DNA from: an uncultured Duncaniella sp.
GTDB lineage: Bacteria > Bacteroidota > Bacteroidia > Bacteroidales > Muribaculaceae
Assembly (NCBI GenBank): GCA_910588795.1
Contig: CAJURI010000004.1
Span: 4,466 to 68,465 of the forward strand
DNA length: 64,000 nucleotides
Reading direction: 5' to 3'
Shown: positions 63,061 to 64,000 of the stretch, piece by piece
How the letters are laid out: each line of letters begins with the position of its first letter
Numbering within the stretch: position 1 is the first letter of the stretch
Notes under the pieces: model-generated
What the model was told of the DNA's origin: nothing
The model's input: only the letters and a program-made list of their open reading frames with translations
The model's database searches: none
Made by a program: the position numbers and the translations under genes

Positions 63061-63771
63061 TCATCTGCTGGTATTGTATATCTTGCGGTCGAACTTGAAA
63101 TACCTGGCGGCACGATGTGCCACACCTTTCTGTCGTTCTTCAAGAGGGATCACATAGGGCATCTGCGAGATCTTCTTATGGAAGTTGCGCACATCAAGCA
63201 CCTTGTCGTATATGATCTCGGCAAGCGTGCGCAGCTGTGATGCCGTGAATTTCTTAGGCAAGAGGTCAAAAAGTATCGAACGGCTGTTGTCGACCTCCCG
63301 GCGCACCGCTTTAAGAGCTTCGGCAATGATCAGATTGTGGTCGAACGCGAGCGTGCCAACTTCTCCTACCGGCACCCATTCGGCCGACTCCCGGTTGACA
63401 AGACGCTGCATGGCGGAATCGAGCTTCACTATGGCGAAATAGGCTATGGTGACAATACGCTCCACATGGGCCTGCTGGGCGCGTTCAAGCCACACCACAT
63501 CACGTATGTTGCGTGTACGGTCCTTGGACCCGAATGCCTTGAATTGCTGGAGAGGCACATCCTTGACTCCCGTAAGCTCGTGAAGGACGCGCAACGCAGC
63601 CTCATCAAGATCCTCGTCCTGATATATCAGGCTGCCGGGCAATTTCATGTCGTTGTATTCACCCTCGTCATCCTTGCCGCTTCGCTTCACAAGGAGCACC
63701 CTTAGATTGGACCCGTCGAAACCGAGCACGACACAGTCAATGGAGATATGATTATTTGCTAAACGGACCAT
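63061..63771 (-). CDS. NUDIX-type transcriptional regulator of pentose use
   Basis: A 236-residue protein with an N-terminal Nudix-like fold and a C-terminal winged-helix domain (residues ~165-236). The Nudix box GX5EX7REUXEEXGU is degraded: LPGSLIYQDED is followed by RVLHELTGV, where REUXEEXG should be, so hydrolase activity is unlikely. This matches the NrtR/AraR-type regulators of Bacteroidetes, one of which is known to respond to L-arabinose. As first gene of the xylose operon it probably senses a pentose and is autoregulated. The effector is inferred. Confidence 0.82.
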   Translation of the reverse strand: MVRLANNHISIDCVVLGFDGSNLRVLLVKRSGKDDEGEYNDMKLPGSLIYQDEDLDEAALRVLHELTGVKDVPLQQFKAFGSKDRTRNIRDVVWLERAQQAHVERIVTIAYFAIVKLDSAMQRLVNRESAEWVPVGEVGTLAFDHNLIIAEALKAVRREVDNSRSILFDLLPKKFTASQLRTLAEIIYDKVLDVRNFHKKISQMPYVIPLEERQKGVAHRAARYFKFDRKIYNTSR

Positions 63772-63816
63772 GGTGCGTTTTTAAGATTCAATAAGTGGTT
63801 TTCATGTTTATGTGCG

Positions 63817-63849
63817 CAAATTTACGAATCTTTTTTTGATAAATACAAA
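63817..63849 (-). promoter_or_regulatory. Promoter of the regulator-xylB-xylA operon
   Basis: TTTG (63849-63846) and TAAATTTG (63824-63817) are separated by 21 bases on the minus strand, 45 bases upstream of the regulator ATG. Confidence 0.55.
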
Positions 63850-63860
63850 TAATTTTGATG

Positions 63861-64000
63861 TTATAAAACATTAAATTCTAAAATTTTAGTTTTCGTACTT
63901 TCAACATTATCCCCATTTGTTCCATAAACATCTATAATATAAAAAATTGGGGCAGCGGCGTAGTTCCGTGGCAGGGCTAACCAAAATATTCGACAGACTC
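63861..64000 (-). other. Open frame running off the right edge, unassigned
   Basis: The minus strand is open from the window edge to a TAA at 63863-63861, reading ...FYIIDVYGTNGDNVESTK and ending FNVL. It may be the end of a neighbouring gene, but the composition is AT-rich and the piece is too short to judge. Not recognised. Confidence 0.2.

Noticed and set aside
63950..64000. Possible tRNA or other structured RNA at the right edge (GGGGCAGCGGCGTAG)
   Set aside because: No cloverleaf can be drawn and no 3' CCA or acceptor pairing is visible; the window ends too soon.

Overview
The window looks like chromosome from a gut-type Bacteroidales, probably Muribaculaceae or a close relative (inference). 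The support is a moderately GC-rich coding sequence, repeated promoters with the Bacteroidetes -7 element TAnnTTTG (often with TTTG 19-21 bases upstream), a SusC/SusD outer-membrane pair, many lipoproteins with a lipobox Cys near residue 20, and Bacteroidales-style versions of ribosomal, purine and sugar genes. There is no rRNA, tRNA, CRISPR array, insertion sequence or prophage that I can support.

Layout, left half. 1-3157: the end of a SPOR-domain protein, then an rseC-rnfB-rnfC operon that stops at a strong terminator without rnfD, G, E or A. 3278-9279: a coiled-coil protein with an AT-hook-like stretch and a C-terminal QLSLF clamp-binding-type motif, then a tightly overlapping DPP4-like peptidase / membrane protein / miaA operon. 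9412-16368: metK behind a long structured leader, a Crp-type regulator with a BASS-type transporter, an orphan Rossmann-like protein, ychF, mscL and gapA. 16600-19905: a candidate small RNA, uvrA and a large palindromic repeat. 19907-25088: a beta-barrel protein with a PCMD lipoprotein, another surface lipoprotein, and a solitary, degenerate adenylation-domain protein. 25187-28377 (minus): a ybaK-aroC-radical SAM-upp operon. 28635-30884: pnp.

Layout, right half. 31023-43294 (all minus): a SusC-SusD-DUF4843-PKD-like-TlpA operon, followed by separate GH105 and patatin-GH13 units. 43520-48728: DNA polymerase III delta-prime-like gene, an AddB-like nuclease and hemW. 48730-55140: a PurF-like protein lacking the N-terminal Cys, the rpmB-rpmG-DUF4295 ribosomal cluster, a ROK kinase, and ispD overlapping recG. 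55406-55498: a 30-residue small-protein gene with its own terminator. 55755-63771: two adjacent sugar operons on the minus strand: NUDIX-type regulator-xylB-xylA-xylE (xylose) and eda-uxuA-SDR mannonate oxidoreductase (hexuronates).

How it fits together: most of the window is housekeeping (SAM synthesis, tRNA modification, excision repair, RNA decay, shikimate and isoprenoid pathways, ribosome, heme-type radical SAM) interleaved with nutrient capture. The surface operons deliver oligomers (SusCD, GH105, GH13) and the right-hand cluster funnels xylose to xylulose-5-phosphate and hexuronates to pyruvate plus glyceraldehyde-3-phosphate, which enters the GapA step. The least explained items are the clamp-motif coiled-coil protein, the metK leader, the small RNA candidate, the degenerate adenylation protein, the 30-residue ORF and two large palindromic intergenic repeats.
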